From the NCBI GenBank assembly GCA_009746045.1, contig RPFO01000401.1, positions 95,001-159,000 on the forward strand: a stretch of DNA of 64,000 nucleotides. Reading direction: 5' to 3'. Positions 1-13,094 of the stretch are shown here, in pieces. Positions within the stretch are counted from its first letter, which is position 1, and each line of letters starts with the position of its first letter. A program made the translations under genes and the position numbers. This stretch comes from Mesostigma viride. Lineage: Eukaryota; Streptophyta; Mesostigmatophyceae; Mesostigmatales; Mesostigmataceae. Under the pieces are notes generated by a model. The model had not been told where the DNA came from. It worked only from the letters and a program-made list of their open reading frames with translations, and made no database searches.

Positions 1-3000
1 ATATGCAGATCTGTTTTTTAAATACAGATCTGTACGTAAACTCCGACGTAATGCCTTTACGTCTTCGGGGGTCGAAGTGCAGGCCGTGCTCAGTACCTGG
101 AAGCGGCAAATTTTAGCCATGGCTACGAAAGCTAGAGGAATGTCAGCCGTATGAGCTGCACACGAGGGTAATTAAGAAATCAAGCCGAAGTTAATCCTGC
201 ATCTGAGCGAGCAGAATAATTGCAAACACAACAGCAATTGTGCGACAGACCAAACAATATCGCCGCGTGCACTAGCTAGGCTCTGTATTCTGGTCACACC
301 CAGATGCATTGGCTACATTGGATTACCTAGGCGCCTTAACGAACTTGAGTCGAGGGAAAACGCGAGGAGCGCCATCTAAGCAGTTGCTTGTCATGTCCGC
401 TATACGCCCGGGCATCTCATGATCTGTCTACCATGCACGCATTTTCCTTGGATGAATCAAACAGCTTTTGACATTTTAATGGCGACAATGAAGGTGACGG
501 TCCCGGCGCGAATTTTTTGGCGCCGAAAAAATTCGCGGTACCCGTCCGTACCGTGAAAAAGTGGTGCACGGTGCGCGCACCCCTACCGGAGCTGGCCATG
601 GCGACGTGCTTTCAGGCAGAGTAGAAAAAGATAGCTCGCGGAATGCAGAGAAACTGTGCTAATCTTAAAGACGACAAGTTTATGATATTACTTCTTAGCG
701 GAGTTCGCGTTTTTTGCAGTGTCGATGATTTCATTGATGACCATCGCCACGGGGGTCCAACTGAATCTGAAGTTTTCGTCGAGAGGAATAAATTAGAATG
801 CACGCAGGCGGCGGTGATTGTCAGGTTTTATGGGCTCATTTACCTAGCGTCAAGGATGCGTTTAAATTGTTATTGGTAAAGCTTTAAAAAAATTGCTGGG
901 TTTCGGCAAGATTTCCTTCATGATGGGTAAGACATTCTCCAGGCTCGCGGGATGCGCGTCTTATATTATTCCATGGAAGGTTGTTCTTTCCTGCGCCGCT
1001 GGGCGAAGGACAACGCCGGTAATGGTACGATCGTGTGCTCAGCGTCACCCTATGGATGCTTCGCTTCCTTTATGGGTTATCAACGCAAGTTTTCGGCTTC
1101 TTTCCGTGCAGTAAGGGCCAGGTAGAATGCCATTCCGTGCTGCGCATCGCCAGATTTCTGGCACCTTTTAGTGTTTTGTATGTACGTTGCATGGCTGGGA
1201 CGTGTCAAAGCGTGAGCCGTGGCATGCCGTCAAGTTGTCAGGGATTTGCTGAGTGCTTTCTTGGAAGGAGATTGCTAACAGCACTCAGTTTTGTGTGAAT
1301 ATTGACGCAGCCTTTCTTAGCAGCGGCTTCATTGTGGTTAGAGGCTCACAAGCTTGAGGTTGTTTCTTGGCAAACAATTGCGCTGGAAAGAAAGGTGGCA
1401 GTGGTTGTTCTGAGGGGCATACTGCATGGGTGGAACTGCATGTAGGTAGGGGTTATCGTCGTCTTGTTGGCCTTTCTCCCACTAAAATGGGAGAGCCCTA
1501 ACTCATATGCTAGCAAGGCAAGGTAACCATGGTAAGAAGCCTTGGCAAGCAGCATGTATGATACTTATGCTTTCTCTGTCGACTGTCTGTTGTTACCCTT
1601 GGTTGGGCAATTAGTGGATATGGCTAAAGTTCCAGGGTGTGTTTGAATTCGGACAGCTTGGTTTTGGGATGATGCCCACACCATAAACCTGGAATATGCA
1701 TAAGAAGTGTTGGCTAGGCATGTAGAGCTACCTGCCTCATTGTTGTGCACACACGCAACAGGTTGCCCGTGTCGAGGTAAGGCAAGGGCACATGATGTGC
1801 CCAGCCACCTCCTTGTACATTGTGGTCAAATTGGGTATGGTCAGGAGCCTTTTGGATGGCATAGGAAGTGTTAGTGTGCCTTAATACTCACTATTGCCTT
1901 CCTTAGCGTCTGCACAGGTGGCAAACTGCCAAACGCTATAACTTCTACGTTTGTACTCAGAATGAGCTCAGATTTTGTGGCATTGATTGTCGATATGTGT
2001 AGTATTTGTGTATATCTCCCCAGGCTCTAAATATGTGTTTTTGATTTGATTTATTTTTTTCAGCCTTAAAAAGTACAGTTTTTAGGGGAAAATTAATAAC
2101 TTCAATAATACTCATCATTCCGGGGCTCCAAATAGGTAGGCAACCTCACCATATACGATTTTATATGGGAATATATTGAAACATGAGTAATTGTGCCCCC
2201 ATTGTCCTAGGGGATATGCCCCTAGAGTAGCGTCTTGTGTCCGTTTTTGCGTAATACCGGTCACTAGAAGGGGTATATACCCCCCATCAGTAGGTGGGAT
2301 GGACCCCCACACATCCCATTTACATGGCAAAATCATAGTTTGGGTGCCCCAAGGCCAGCTTTGCATGTTATTCCATATTATGGTTTTGGGGGGTCTGGCA
2401 TAGGACCCTAGTCACCTGAAGTCCGGCCACGACAACTGATATAGCGCTGCTCAGAGCTTCGTTGCCGAGAAAGGTTTAAGAGGTGCTTTGTCCGGGCAGA
2501 TAATGTAACTCTGCCTAGACCCCGGTAGCTTTCAGCACGCCGGCGCGCATATTGCTTGAGGTAAGCGAGCCACGACGCCTGCAGGTGCTCCTGCCGAGGT
2601 GGAGACCTCCGAGAGCACGTGGATTAGGCTCATGCGTGATCACAGCAGCATCGACCTTCATTCTGCTGGTCGGTGTTGATGAAGGTCACTTTTCAGGATT
2701 AACATATATCTGAATGTTGATTGCCTGTTCATTTTCCGTCAATTGATTGAGCAGCGATTGAAACCATGAGCCATGCAAGTGTAAGGTGCAAAATTCATTC
2801 GATGAACCCACTAAGCAGGTAATGTGCAAAATAGATTAACCCAAGTAATATGTGCAGATGTTTCGTCCCACCGACTGGCTGTGTGCTACTGTATTGCATG
2901 AACCGTGTAGGCCCTTGGCGTGTACTCACTTATATATCGAATACCGTAGTGGCTCAAAACACATTGCGAATTAATATTTTTTCGAGGGTTTTTCTGCATG

Positions 3001-3690
3001 GTTTTGACACTTTGCGGGGAAAGTTCAGCACGTGTTAGGTAAACTTCGAGCCCGGGAGCTTGTTTATATTAGGGCACCTAGTTCAGTGTCTGACTTGGAT
3101 TCTAACCTACCAAGTACATTAATTACCCACCAAGCGCAGTTCCTATCTGACAATTAAATGAGTACCAGTATGACATATATAAGGCCCTACTTCTTAATTA
3201 ATAGGGCCCCTAATCAGTGCTAATAGGGCCCCTAATGAGTGCTAATAGGGCCCTAATCAGTGCTGTTTCTTAATTAATTAACCCAACATGGCCCTAATCA
3301 GAAATATGGCCCAAATCAGTACTTACCTAGTGATTATATTAAGTTAGTGCTCAAATTTTATGTTCAAAATAAAATGTAACTTATTCATGACGTATCCTCC
3401 CGAGTATTCATGACGTATCCTCCCTGATCATACCCAAATGCAAAAAGTACTTGTCTAACTTGTGTTAAAGGAAAACAGGATCTTTACCCACATGCCCAAT
3501 GACAACCCCTTGGAAGTCCAGTGGCTTCCGTGGTCTAGTAAGGCTCCGTTTTAGCCACTGACATCTTGATACCCTTAACCCTAGGCTTAGCAGGGATTAC
3601 CTACTGGCTATATTTGGAATAAACGTACACCTCCGTGTGTAGTACTCCTACACACAGATCTCGAGTGATTTATCTAGTACCAAATCCGAA
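1..3690. other. gene-poor left flank
   Basis: I see no convincing gene here. Open frames are short, overlap on both strands and have no recognisable domain. Visible structure includes a near-perfect palindrome around 509-540 and a short run of about 21-bp repeats rich in TAGGGCCC at about 3190-3260. The stretch 1346-1470 is the reverse complement of the ~90-bp repeat found at 49.5-50.0 kb. Confidence 0.6.
509..540. repeat. short GC/AT palindrome
   Basis: The arms GCGAATTTTTTGGCGCC and GGCGCCGAAAAAATTCGC are reverse complements apart from one extra base. They would form a hairpin or cruciform with almost no loop. No gene start is evident beside it. Confidence 0.6.
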
Positions 3691-4260
3691 AGGCTTGCAT
3701 CACTCCCCGGACAGGAGAACTTTTGCGGATGACTGTAGGTGTAAGTTGGCGATGCCATGGTATCCGGAGACGTCCGTCCTATAGTCAGCAAAATTGGTGC
3801 GAGAGGTCCCCAGTTCGATTCCGGTCGGATTCATTTGCAGATCGCGTTTTCCGCGTTTTCCGCGGCCTGGCACTGAACGCAAAGGTTTTCACCTTTGCGG
3901 AGTGTCTGATCAGAGTACACCTATTTACCTGGAAAAAACTTGTGTTAAAGTACGGCTTAGGTTGTCTAGTTGGACCATGCAAATCGTTCTAGAATTCAAA
4001 ATTGAATGCGTTCTCAATCTGGCGCGACGCGGCGCGGCGCGGCGCGGCAAGCGCGGCGCTCCCCTTCAGTCATCTAGCTGCCCCGCGGCCAGCAGCCAGA
4101 AACAGGTGTAGCGGCGCTGCCCGGTTTTCATACTTTACGGGGTAAATTGGAGCATTATTTTAGCACTTTTCGGGGGGTCATTCGAAAATATTAATTCGCA
4201 ATGTGTTTTGAGCCACTACACCGTCCGCATTGGAAGTTTGTTATTATGGGTCAATTTTTG
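2915..4260. repeat. element bounded by inverted repeats (possible MITE)
   Basis: The segment starting GTAGTGGCTCAAAACACATT near 2950 reappears inverted, ending near 4222, giving terminal arms of about 45 bp or more. Sequences just outside these arms also occur near 18750-18806, so this is a dispersed family. The interior has no transposase-like frame. A non-autonomous DNA element is the simplest reading; the target duplication could not be fixed. Confidence 0.45.
3768..3838 (+). other. tRNA-like sequence (possible SINE head or tRNA relic)
   Basis: A B-box-like AGTTCGATTCC lies at the place expected for a T arm. The ends ATCCGG and CGGAT could pair as an acceptor stem. The D arm and A box are poor, and the spacing between the candidate boxes is too short for a working tRNA, so I treat this as a tRNA-derived relic at best. 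Confidence 0.3.
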
Positions 4261-4589
4261 CCGTATTTGCATTACGAATAACCCTGGATTGTTTGTTGGG
4301 GAGCCAGTTATAGTCCCGGGTTTTTATTATTTAATTAAAACCTTTTGTTTGTTTGTTTGTCCTGCAGCCGTTCAAGGGACGTGGGTACTTATTTAATTAA
4401 TAAATTTCTTTTGTTTGTTTGGTAGATATCGTACACGCCGTCCCCAATTCGGCCGGCAATCCGGCCCGGCGGCCCCCCTTTCGGCGGCCACAGGCTATAG
4501 TCAGTGGAGGTCAGTGATACCCAGAGCCCACAGGAGTTAATTAATTTAATTTTGTTTGTTTGTTTGTTGAGTCCAGTCCTCAGCCCCCG

Positions 4590-4790
4590 GAGTTAATTAA
4601 TTAAGAGTTTTTGTAAACATCAGACACTGATTTCTTCAGACGATGCACAAGGCTGGGCGCGGCGCAGCGTGCGCAAGGCTGGCGTGCGCAAGGCTGGGGA
4701 GTGCGCGAGGCTGGGAGTGCGCAAGGCTGGGAGTGCATCGTGGCTGGGCGCGGCGCGGCAGCGTGCGCAAGGCTGGCGCGTAAAACTGCA
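4590..4790 (+). repeat. GC-rich dispersed repeat, inverted partner at 18.54-18.69 kb
   Basis: Starting with the words CAGACACTGATTTCTTCAGA, this stretch holds several 15-20 bp units built on GTGCGCAAGGCTGG. The reverse complement of the same block lies at about 18540-18690, just upstream of a gene start at 18345. AATT-type runs sit next to both copies. Confidence 0.7.
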
Positions 4791-5517
4791 AACGACGTAA
4801 ATCGTATCGGCTGCCTTTGGACTTAGCCGAATTTCGTCGTCGATGCGAGTGGTGATGGCCGTTTAGATCTTAGTTTTTAACCCGACGGGTTTCCTTATGA
4901 TGCGTTCAAAATGGCAGCTGATGGCATGATTACTTAACATGTGGCGCGCGCAAAGAGCCTGTAGTCGTGCAGTTTACCCTCAATAATCAATCAATCTGAG
5001 TCTCGAGTCCACGTTGGAGTCCACTGACCCCCCCGACTAGAATTTCCGACCCCCAATGTTGCACGCAAGCTATGCCTGCCATGCTTTTTCTATTTCCTAA
5101 CACCCACAGTTGGGGGATCATAGTCATTGACAATTTCTCCCCGTTGCTTTTTATGCTGCATATCCAACTATATCTGAGTAAGAGGGGTCGAGCGGATGAC
5201 GCCGACATGGTTTGCATATACCTTCATAGTGGCTTCAAATCGTCATATTCTTGAAGCGCGGTCAGTTCAGCCCACAGAACCTTACGTACGTCTTACCAAG
5301 GTACATGCACGGTGGGGACGCGGTCGGCCGGTCGGGGTTTGCCTGCTTTCTTTACCCAACCAGGGACATGTTCGTGATTTTCTTGCAGCGCTGGAAGATC
5401 AGTCCCGGGAAGAACCGCCTGCGACCCCTGGACCGTTCCGTTCCAACGATACCTGTGACTCTTCAGCATCAACGGTACGAATAGCACGAACCCGCCCACG
5501 TGCTTGGCCGCCATACC

Positions 5518-5617
5518 CGTTCCTAGTCATGCCATGCTCCTTCCTAGTCATGCCATGGTCGTTCCGAGTCATGCCATGGTCGTTCCTAGTCATGTCACTC
5601 CCGTTCCTAGTCATGCC
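5518..5617. repeat. 21-bp minisatellite, short left part
   Basis: About five units of a 21-bp repeat of the type GTCATGCCATACCCGTTCCTA. It is the same repeat as the long array at 6063-6880, separated from it by an inserted element. Confidence 0.9.
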
Positions 5618-6060
5618 ATTAATTAATTAATTAATTAAAATGATAGCTCCGTTGGGAGCATATGTAACACATAGCCCTGAGAAAGGGCATCTATGGGTTT
5701 GTAATACAATCAGGGCTACAACCTGCAGGTGGAGGATGTACAACTGTCACCTGCTCTGGGTGCACAAGGTGCACCTGCACCGCCATGATGGTTCATGCCT
5801 CCTTAACAAGCACAGGCACCCAGGGGGGGCTTGAGGAGAGGGCCTAGAAGGCCTGCATGACATATGGGGTGGAGGGTATGTGGCTAGGCTATAGCTGGTG
5901 TACACATGGCATCTCAGCAGAGAGTAACTCCCTGCATAGGCATCGCATGGCTAAATTCTTAATGCATCATCCATGGGAGGTCCCATTGTAGGCTGGGCGC
6001 GGCTAAATACTGAAAGCATCATCCATGGGGGCCATTATGGGCGCACATGCGCGTGGGCCA
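5618..6060 (-). mobile_element. TTAA-tailed short element (SINE-like) inside the minisatellite
   Basis: In minus orientation the element ends with a small hairpin (CTCCCAACGGAG, plus-strand complement at 5647-5658) and then a TTAA/AATT tail at 5618-5638. The minisatellite word GTCATGCCA borders both sides, as expected for a target duplication, although the repeat itself contains this word. Similar sequence lies at 29705-30130 and a 3' part at 43390-43500. No protein is coded. No clear pol III promoter was found, so the SINE label is inferred from the tail, the hairpin and the copies. Confidence 0.6.
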
Positions 6061-6062
6061 CG

Positions 6063-6880
6063 TCATGCCATACCCGTTCCTAGTCATGCCATGGCCGTTC
6101 CTAGTCATGCCATGGTCGTTCCGAGTCATGCCATACCCGTTCCTAGTCATGCCATGCCCGTTCCTAGTCATGCCATACTCGTTACTAGTCATGCCATGCC
6201 CGTTCCTAGTCATGCCATACCCGTTCCTAGTCATGCCATACCCGTTCCTAGTCATGCCATACCCGTTCCTAGTCATGCCATGCCCGTTCCTAGTCATGCC
6301 ATGGCCGTTCCTAGTCATGCCATGCCCGTTCCTAGTCATGCCACACCCGTTCCTAGTCATGCCATGCCCGTTCCTAGTCATGCCATACCCGTTCCTAGTC
6401 ATGCCATACCCGTTCCTAGTCATGCCATACCCGTTCCTAGTCATGCTGTACACGCTCCTAGTCATGCCACACCCGTTCCTAGTCATGCCATACCCGTTCC
6501 TAGTCATGCCATGGTCGTTCCGAGTCATGCCATACCCGTTCCGAGTCATGACATACTCATTCCTAGTCATGCCATACCCGTTCCTAGTCATGCTGTACCC
6601 GTTCCTAGTCATGCCATGGTCGTTCCGAGTCATGCCATACCCGTTCCGAGTCATGACATACTCATTCCTAGTCATGCCATACCCGTTCCTAGTCATGTTG
6701 TACACGTTCCTAGTCATGCCACACCCGTTCCTAGTCATGCCATGCCCGTTCCTAGTCATGCCATGCTCTTTCCTAGTCATGCCATACCTGTTCCTACTTC
6801 CTAGTCATGCCATACCCGTTCCTAGTCATGCTGTACACGTTCCTAGTCATGCCATGCCCGTTCCTACTCATGTCATGGTT
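6063..6880. repeat. 21-bp minisatellite, long array
   Basis: Nearly 40 units of a 21-bp repeat with variants of GTCATGCCATACCCGTTCCTA. Because 21 is a multiple of 3, all frames stay open and give long repetitive open frames on both strands. These are artefacts of the repeat rather than genes. Confidence 0.95.
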
Positions 6881-6889
6881 TTTACCTGT

Positions 6890-8530
6890 ATGTCCTCTGC
6901 CCTTGGTGCCAGCGTTCTGTGAGCACCTCAATGTATGGTCTGTCGTGAGAACAATAATGGCAGTCTAGCCAACGTCGATACGTTCGAGTTGGGCTCATAG
7001 TTAGTTGGTTGTTGTCGACCCACACAATAGCTGTTGCTTGTGTTAATTGGGAAATGTGTTTTATTGCAGCTGAACATGTATCAAGCTTCATTGCAATCTA
7101 GCTGTCGCGAACGATTCCTCTAAATCATCTTTAGTGGTGATAGGTACCATTCGAGTGCCAACGGTGGAGACGTACAGGTTCTCACATAGAGGTGGGTTAA
7201 CTCGTAACAGTGCTATCAATTGCGTGCGATAAGAACGTGACTGCACCACGTGAACAAGAGACAATTATCAATATTATAATTAACAAACATCACGTGAGCA
7301 TTATTAAGTTTACATCATTTGCAGGTTGTTGCTTAGCACGCTTATAGACCATGTACCCCCTCTCACGGACATTTAATTAATTAATTAATACCACGTGACT
7401 GCGTGAGCAGTATCCTCATGAAGGGAATGGATGACATGCGAAAGAAACTATCTAAGCACGGGTAGCAGGATTGTGGGCCCCGCGGCCGGTGGCACTGTGC
7501 CGACCGTAGCGGGTTACCCGAGGTGCCCCTACCGGACATTAATTAATTAATTAATAGACACGTGACTGCGTCACGTGAGCATAAGTCCTCAGTGGGAGGG
7601 GAACATGGGATGGAATGGATGGTATAAGCTATCTAGGTCCTAGTTACAGGGGTGTGGGCACCGCGGCCCGAATCGCTATGAATGCCATACTTGGTCACAC
7701 GCGGAGCCCCCACAGACTTGGGGGTGGTCTCCTTCATCACTACTTGCCATCTATCCTTGCGCACCATCTGCCTTAATATTACAGACTACCGGACATGTGT
7801 TACGTGATCTCCCAACGGAGTAACGCTTCAATTCAATGCAACTAATACGTTAGACAGTATAATATTATCGTGACATGCATCACGTGAGCATAATGAATGC
7901 AATATCAAAGCGACTACCGGCGCAGGCCAGAAATCTGGAGAATATGTCAATATCAACAAGTACTAGGAGCATAGAGTGTACGCATTATGACTGTCCTGGT
8001 TAGCCTTGTACTCAGACCCTACGTGGATCATGCCACGACAAATGAGGGTCGTACACACAACTCTTGGTTTAGCTCCGAGACCATGCAGTCATTGGCAAAC
8101 TTTGGAATTACCTCTTTCTCGATACTGTGCCAAAATTCCAAAACAAAAGAGGTGGTAGCCCAACATTGCATGTGACGACTGAAATCACTTTTTAGGTGTT
8201 AAAATTATATGAGTAAATATTTTAATCCATTAATTCATGCTCCATGCATCACCATCCCACAGCATTTTGTATTGAAATTCATGACTAAGGTGTAGATGAA
8301 TTGGAAAACGTTGAGAGCACTGTTTATCAAACCCAAATCAATCACAATTGAATTATGAACATGTTATGTTGTCTCTTTGATGTTGCTAAAATGAAAATGC
8401 AATTATTTTATCCATGCTTTAATACAATAACAACATTTTAACTCATCCGCCGGACATGGCACCACCCAAGGGCAGCTATCTCGTGACCGAGTGGTACAAT
8501 GGACAAGGCTGGGATGGACTAATTGAAGGG
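6890..8530. repeat. gene-poor stretch with AATT runs and CACGTG hairpins
   Basis: No gene is seen. Two roughly 150-bp units begin after AATT runs at about 7374 and 7540. Each starts with a hairpin such as CACGTGACTGCGTCACGTG and continues with a related sequence. A similar start follows the AATT run near 21785. The word CTCCCAACGGAG occurs at 7809-7820. These look like 3' ends of retroelements. The remainder is AT-rich and featureless. Confidence 0.5.
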
Positions 8531-8536
8531 GATGAA

Positions 8537-11500
8537 CTAGGAGGTAGGGTGGGAGCCACGGAAGAATGGCTTTTTGGAAATAGGCCCCTCTTCACACTGT
8601 GCAGTTGCACTACGAGGCTGCTTGCCTTTGCGACTAGCTGCTCTATCCGGCTCGCAAGCACTGCGGTGCCTCCTAGACTGAGCCCCGTGGACCTTAGGCC
8701 TTCCCCGCGGCTTTGCGATTGGTGGGTTGCCACATAACAAGGGCTGTTGGGTTGGCGCAGATGTTGCTTGCGCATTGACTGGGAGTGGGTGCTGAGCTAT
8801 CATCGGTTGTGCAGGGCCCGGGGTTGTGGCTGGAAGACCGGGGTTGTCGGAAACACACATCTCAATTCCACGCTCTATATGCTGCATGATTTCCACTTCC
8901 TTACGGGACTCGACCGCCAATTGAACAAGGCGGCGGCTAAGGGCTATCAAGTTGGCATAGTTTGGTGTCACCTCCACGTTGGAGGGGGTGGTTGGGTCAA
9001 CAACCAAGCGGGGTGTAGGATGCTGCGGCCTTGTCATCGCTTTGAAAGACTCATTGCGCATATTTGCCTGATCTAAAGGCAACAACCACTTCTGGTGGAC
9101 ACACTGCAACGGCAGAGCCTTTGCTTGAAGCCACACAGCAATTAGCTCCACAGCAAGCACGTGCCTGCAAGGGAGGCCCATGTGGACAACATATTGACAA
9201 CTGCAAGCAATGGGGTGCTTGTCGCTGCCAAGAGTAACAATCCTTGACACTACCGTAGGCTCATCCTCCTTCAGTTGTTCTCGGCGAGCCTGGCTCCCAG
9301 AGCTCTCTGGAGATAACTTTACCTCCACCAGGTTGCCATCATACACGGGACCAACTATGTAATGAAACGCCATTGCTAACTGGATTTTCAGCTTGTCAAA
9401 AGCATATTTGGCTAACTTTGTCTCAGCATCAACCAAAACCGGGTGGGCTATGGGACTGATGCGGTTCAGGTGGTGCTTAGATCGACGGTAAAGCTCGATC
9501 TCATGTGACTCCGCACGCCGTTGCCACAAATCAGCCAGCACAACAGGGAGCTCCTCCAACTGCGTGGTTTTGTCCACACGGTTTTTTATCGCGTTGTGCG
9601 TGACCTCGGACCTTTGGGAAGAGCTCATCCCAAATGTTGAGTCACCCCAAGTAAAGCGGCGGGCCCATTTACGCGCGGTGTCATACAGCTTGTCCATGTG
9701 AGACCGCTCACATTTGGCGGGTGGATACAACAAGTCAAACACCTGGTTGTAGCCATCACTACCAGCAGCCACAAATCGCGCATCCTCAGCAATCTTGGCT
9801 CTGCAGCTGGGTACAAAGACGCTGTTTACCACCTCGCAAAGTTGTTGTGTAAGATCTATGAAGGAAGTATACCCAGGAAAACGATTCTGAAAGTTCTCCA
9901 CCGGGCTTTGTTTGTAGGTTACGTACTCGTCCCAGAAGATGTTCGCAATATCAGTCGCTAGCGACAACCACTCATCGCTTCGACGCACCTCGAACACACG
10001 CATGCCGTTCTCCATCGTCCAGCTGAGGAGAAGGCCACAACGCATATTCTTCACCTTCATTTGCCACTGAAGCTGGGCAAAATGGTACAGTCGCATCTTC
10101 TCCAGGGGATGCGCGTCCTTCCACACAATAGTGCATTGCCTGTGAAGCGACAACAAGTCAACAGAGCGACAACAAGAACATGTACAGAAAAGTTACACCT
10201 ATGTCTGGCGTAATTCATCGATGCACAACAAAAAGCCCCTTGGGCACACGACATAGAAAGCGAGTTAGCCAACTGAAACTAAGTGTGTGATAAATATCTT
10301 GTCAACTTTGTATAATATATAGATAAATACTTATACTTCTTGAACGTAGCGGTGTATGTAGCTTCTAAAAGGGAGGGAGGGGGGGTGGGAGGGGGTGAGG
10401 GAGGGGGAATGTCAAGCAAACCTGAGGTACTTGGAACTGCAAGGTTACTTGCGAAATTCGGCCGAACGAGGCGAAGCAGGCAGCATGTTGGGCAAGGCGG
10501 CAAGGCCTTGTGTAGCAAGCGGCGGGTGAAGTGAGTAATGGGCTGCTGGCAACCGGTGTTGCGGCGGTAAACAGGAGGCATAGCTTGGATGGCGGGAATG
10601 GGCATTGAGAATATGCTCTAGTTGGTTGGGGCAACAAGCATGACTTGGTATGGCCTATTGACCAAATGTGATACTATTCCCCCTGATGAGGGCGGCGAAC
10701 ACGTGCTACCCGGGCCATGTTGGGGGGGCTAAGCCAACAGGCAAAACTAGTTGGCAAGAAAATCAGATATTGTAATGAACCTTTGATTGTTTCATGAAAA
10801 GGTTGAGGAAGGTTTAAGGTTTAGATGCATTTCGGGTGACACATGCATTTGGGCCTAAAAATGCAATGGTGACACCGCCTTTTGGTAGACCTTGCATGAC
10901 ACATAAAAACCGTGGTTTGCAATCACTGTTAAAACTTGTTGTGCTGATGATGCATAATGGTAAGCCACGGAGGCGAAACACTTGTACACTAATTGCTTGG
11001 ATAATCAAGATGTGTGCAGAGCTGTGGGTGTCCATACCGGCTCTTTACAGTGTTGCGGTGGTAAATTGGATTGAAACATACGTACCGTTCCTCCCCAGCA
11101 CGCAAGGTCGGCCCCTCCATGAACGTAGGGTGGGTCTTGACTTCAAGTAGGACGCCATCATCGTACGTGCATGTCTTGTCAGCCAATGAAACCCAACCCT
11201 GCACCAAGCCATCCGTCGTCGCTGCAAACCGACTGTCGTCTTGTGAGACCGCCGTGGGGCATGATGTCATGGTAGCATCCGGGAAGCTGTCCAGAAAATC
11301 TGACTTGGCAGTTGACTCGTGCATGATGCCGTAGCACAAACGCACACGAGTAATCAGATCTTCTGTACAGCTAGCAGACTCGCGGCGCAGGTGCCGCAAT
11401 GCTTCTATCACACGAGCGTGTCCGCATTTGAAACCAAAGTGGCCAGCGACATCGCTTTCAAACATACCCAAGACGGCGGCAAGCAGGCTGGCTGTCAAAC

Positions 11501-12798
11501 GTCCGAGGCGCAACATGTCATCCTTTTCAACGTGCGCATTCAACATGCGAGGATGACGAGGGACATGACCAGCCTGGAGGTAGGGCAGGTTGGACCAATG
11601 GGCCAACGTGCGGCATTTGGGGCCCCAATACTTCTGGGGAAGGAGAAGAAGGACCTGCAAAAAATCTCTGTCAAAGTGCTCACGGCTGCGAAGATCGGTT
11701 TGGTTGCGTAGCCGCCACAATGCCAGGTAAAACTTCTCCCACGCAGCTTCGTCACCGAAGCAACGCCTCATGTTCTTTGTCACATTCATGATGAAGAGGT
11801 GGAATATACAAAGATGATGAGTGATTCCTCGCTTTGTAATCGCCAATGCCATGGCCTGGTCTTCGTCGGTGATGGCAACCTTCGGCAAGTGCCCATGCAT
11901 GCACTCAGCGAACTGGTCCCATATCCAGCCAAATGCCTGCTCGTGCTCCGACACTGTTAGGGCAACTCCATAAATGTCATTTTTCCCGTAAGGAGACACA
12001 CCCGTGAAGAAGATTAGCTTCATGCCATGATTATTCGTGCCGTGGGTCGCGTCAACAGAAACCGCCTGGGAATCACAAGCCATGGCATAACGCTCCCTCA
12101 TGTCCCCCGTCGCGTAGAAAAGAAGGTTGAGCCGGTTGTTGCCATCAACAGCATGCTTCCAGTAGAAACGAGGATCGGCATCTTGCTGGGCATAGCACCA
12201 GGAGACCAACTTCGACGCAGACGACAAGTTATCTTCAGGAGACCGCCGCAGGAAATTCCTGACATCGCTATCAATCCACGTGCGGTTTTCCCCAAATTCC
12301 TTATCGATCATTGTCAGGATTGTTGGCAGGTCGACCCCGCTCTTCCTGCACAACAATATCCTTGCCTTCACCTCATCAGGCAGCTTTCGAAGCATGGGGT
12401 CCAAGAGAGCAGCAATGGTCCCGGGACGTCTTAGCTCATGATTGTGGCCAGTGGGAAGGTGCCCTGGCTTTAGGCTTGTCACGGGCAATGGGTATTTTGT
12501 GACATAAAACATCCCATCCTTCCGCTTTGCAATCACAACTCGCCACTCACAATTCGTCTTCTTGGATGTTGTCTGTTTTTTGCCTTGATGATTAGCTACA
12601 CCGCAACCATCGCACCAGAATTCCCGGCGCTCTGTTCTGCTCTGAGCCACGTAGCGGGCGCATAACGCGAAGGCTCCATGCTCACCATGATCAGCCCATG
12701 ATTGAATTGCGGCACGAGCGGCGACCCAGGATTCCCAAGGCCCCGTCGGCATATTCTTGGCAAGATCGCAATCCCCTCCTATGTCCCGTGGAGCGTCC
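8537..12798 (-). CDS. MULE/FAR1-type transposase with SWIM finger, two exons
   Basis: Exons read on the minus strand are 12798-11086 and 10139-8537. The 946-nt intron has donor GTACGT and acceptor CACAG and joins phase 2, giving ...EERQCTIVWK.... The first exon begins after an AG acceptor, so a further 5' exon is expected. Order of parts: a FAR1-like DNA-binding region with CDGCG and a GHNHEL end (about 12750-12430); a MULE DDE-type core with VSVDATHG near 12065 and ITDEDQAM near 11875, followed by HLCIFH; an SSQRSE motif near 9625; and a SWIM finger CSCQYVVHMGLPCRHVL at about 9205-9155. The C-terminus is Pro- and basic-rich. In this family the protein cuts and pastes Mutator-like DNA; some relatives are domesticated transcription factors. 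Both exons are fully open, so the gene may be young or under constraint. No terminal inverted repeats were identified. Confidence 0.85.
10140..11085 (-). other. intron of the MULE transposase
   Basis: The intron is bounded by GTACGT and CACAG. It contains a G-rich run near 10375-10410 on the plus strand and no reading frame of note. Confidence 0.75.
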
Positions 12799-13094
12799 CT
12801 GTGCAATGAGACACAATAGCAAGTGTAGTGTGTGAACAAGACTAAGTGAGACAGCAAACAACATGGAATGAGTTCGAGCAACGTTTATCAACCTTAACCT
12901 CGGGACCCTATAAAACAACCCAATAACCGTAGCCGACCCATTAACCGTTCACCCACTGGGTTACTTGAGACGGTGAGAGGCTAACTAACCCCTTATTTGA
13001 TGCATACAACATTAAATTATATGTATATTTATACACCAAACTAATTTCATGGGGTCATGTAATCGAGAGGCGCATCAACACATGATGCGCGCAT

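Noticed and set aside
612-1298. Short frames on both strands in the left flank
   Set aside because: Under 90 codons, overlapping on both strands, no domain and no splice pattern.
5518-6880. CRISPR array
   Set aside because: There are no unique spacers; the units are contiguous and the genome is eukaryotic.
6019-6922. Three long open frames across the 21-bp minisatellite
   Set aside because: The unit length is a multiple of three, so all frames remain open. The peptides are pure repeats and change with frame and strand.
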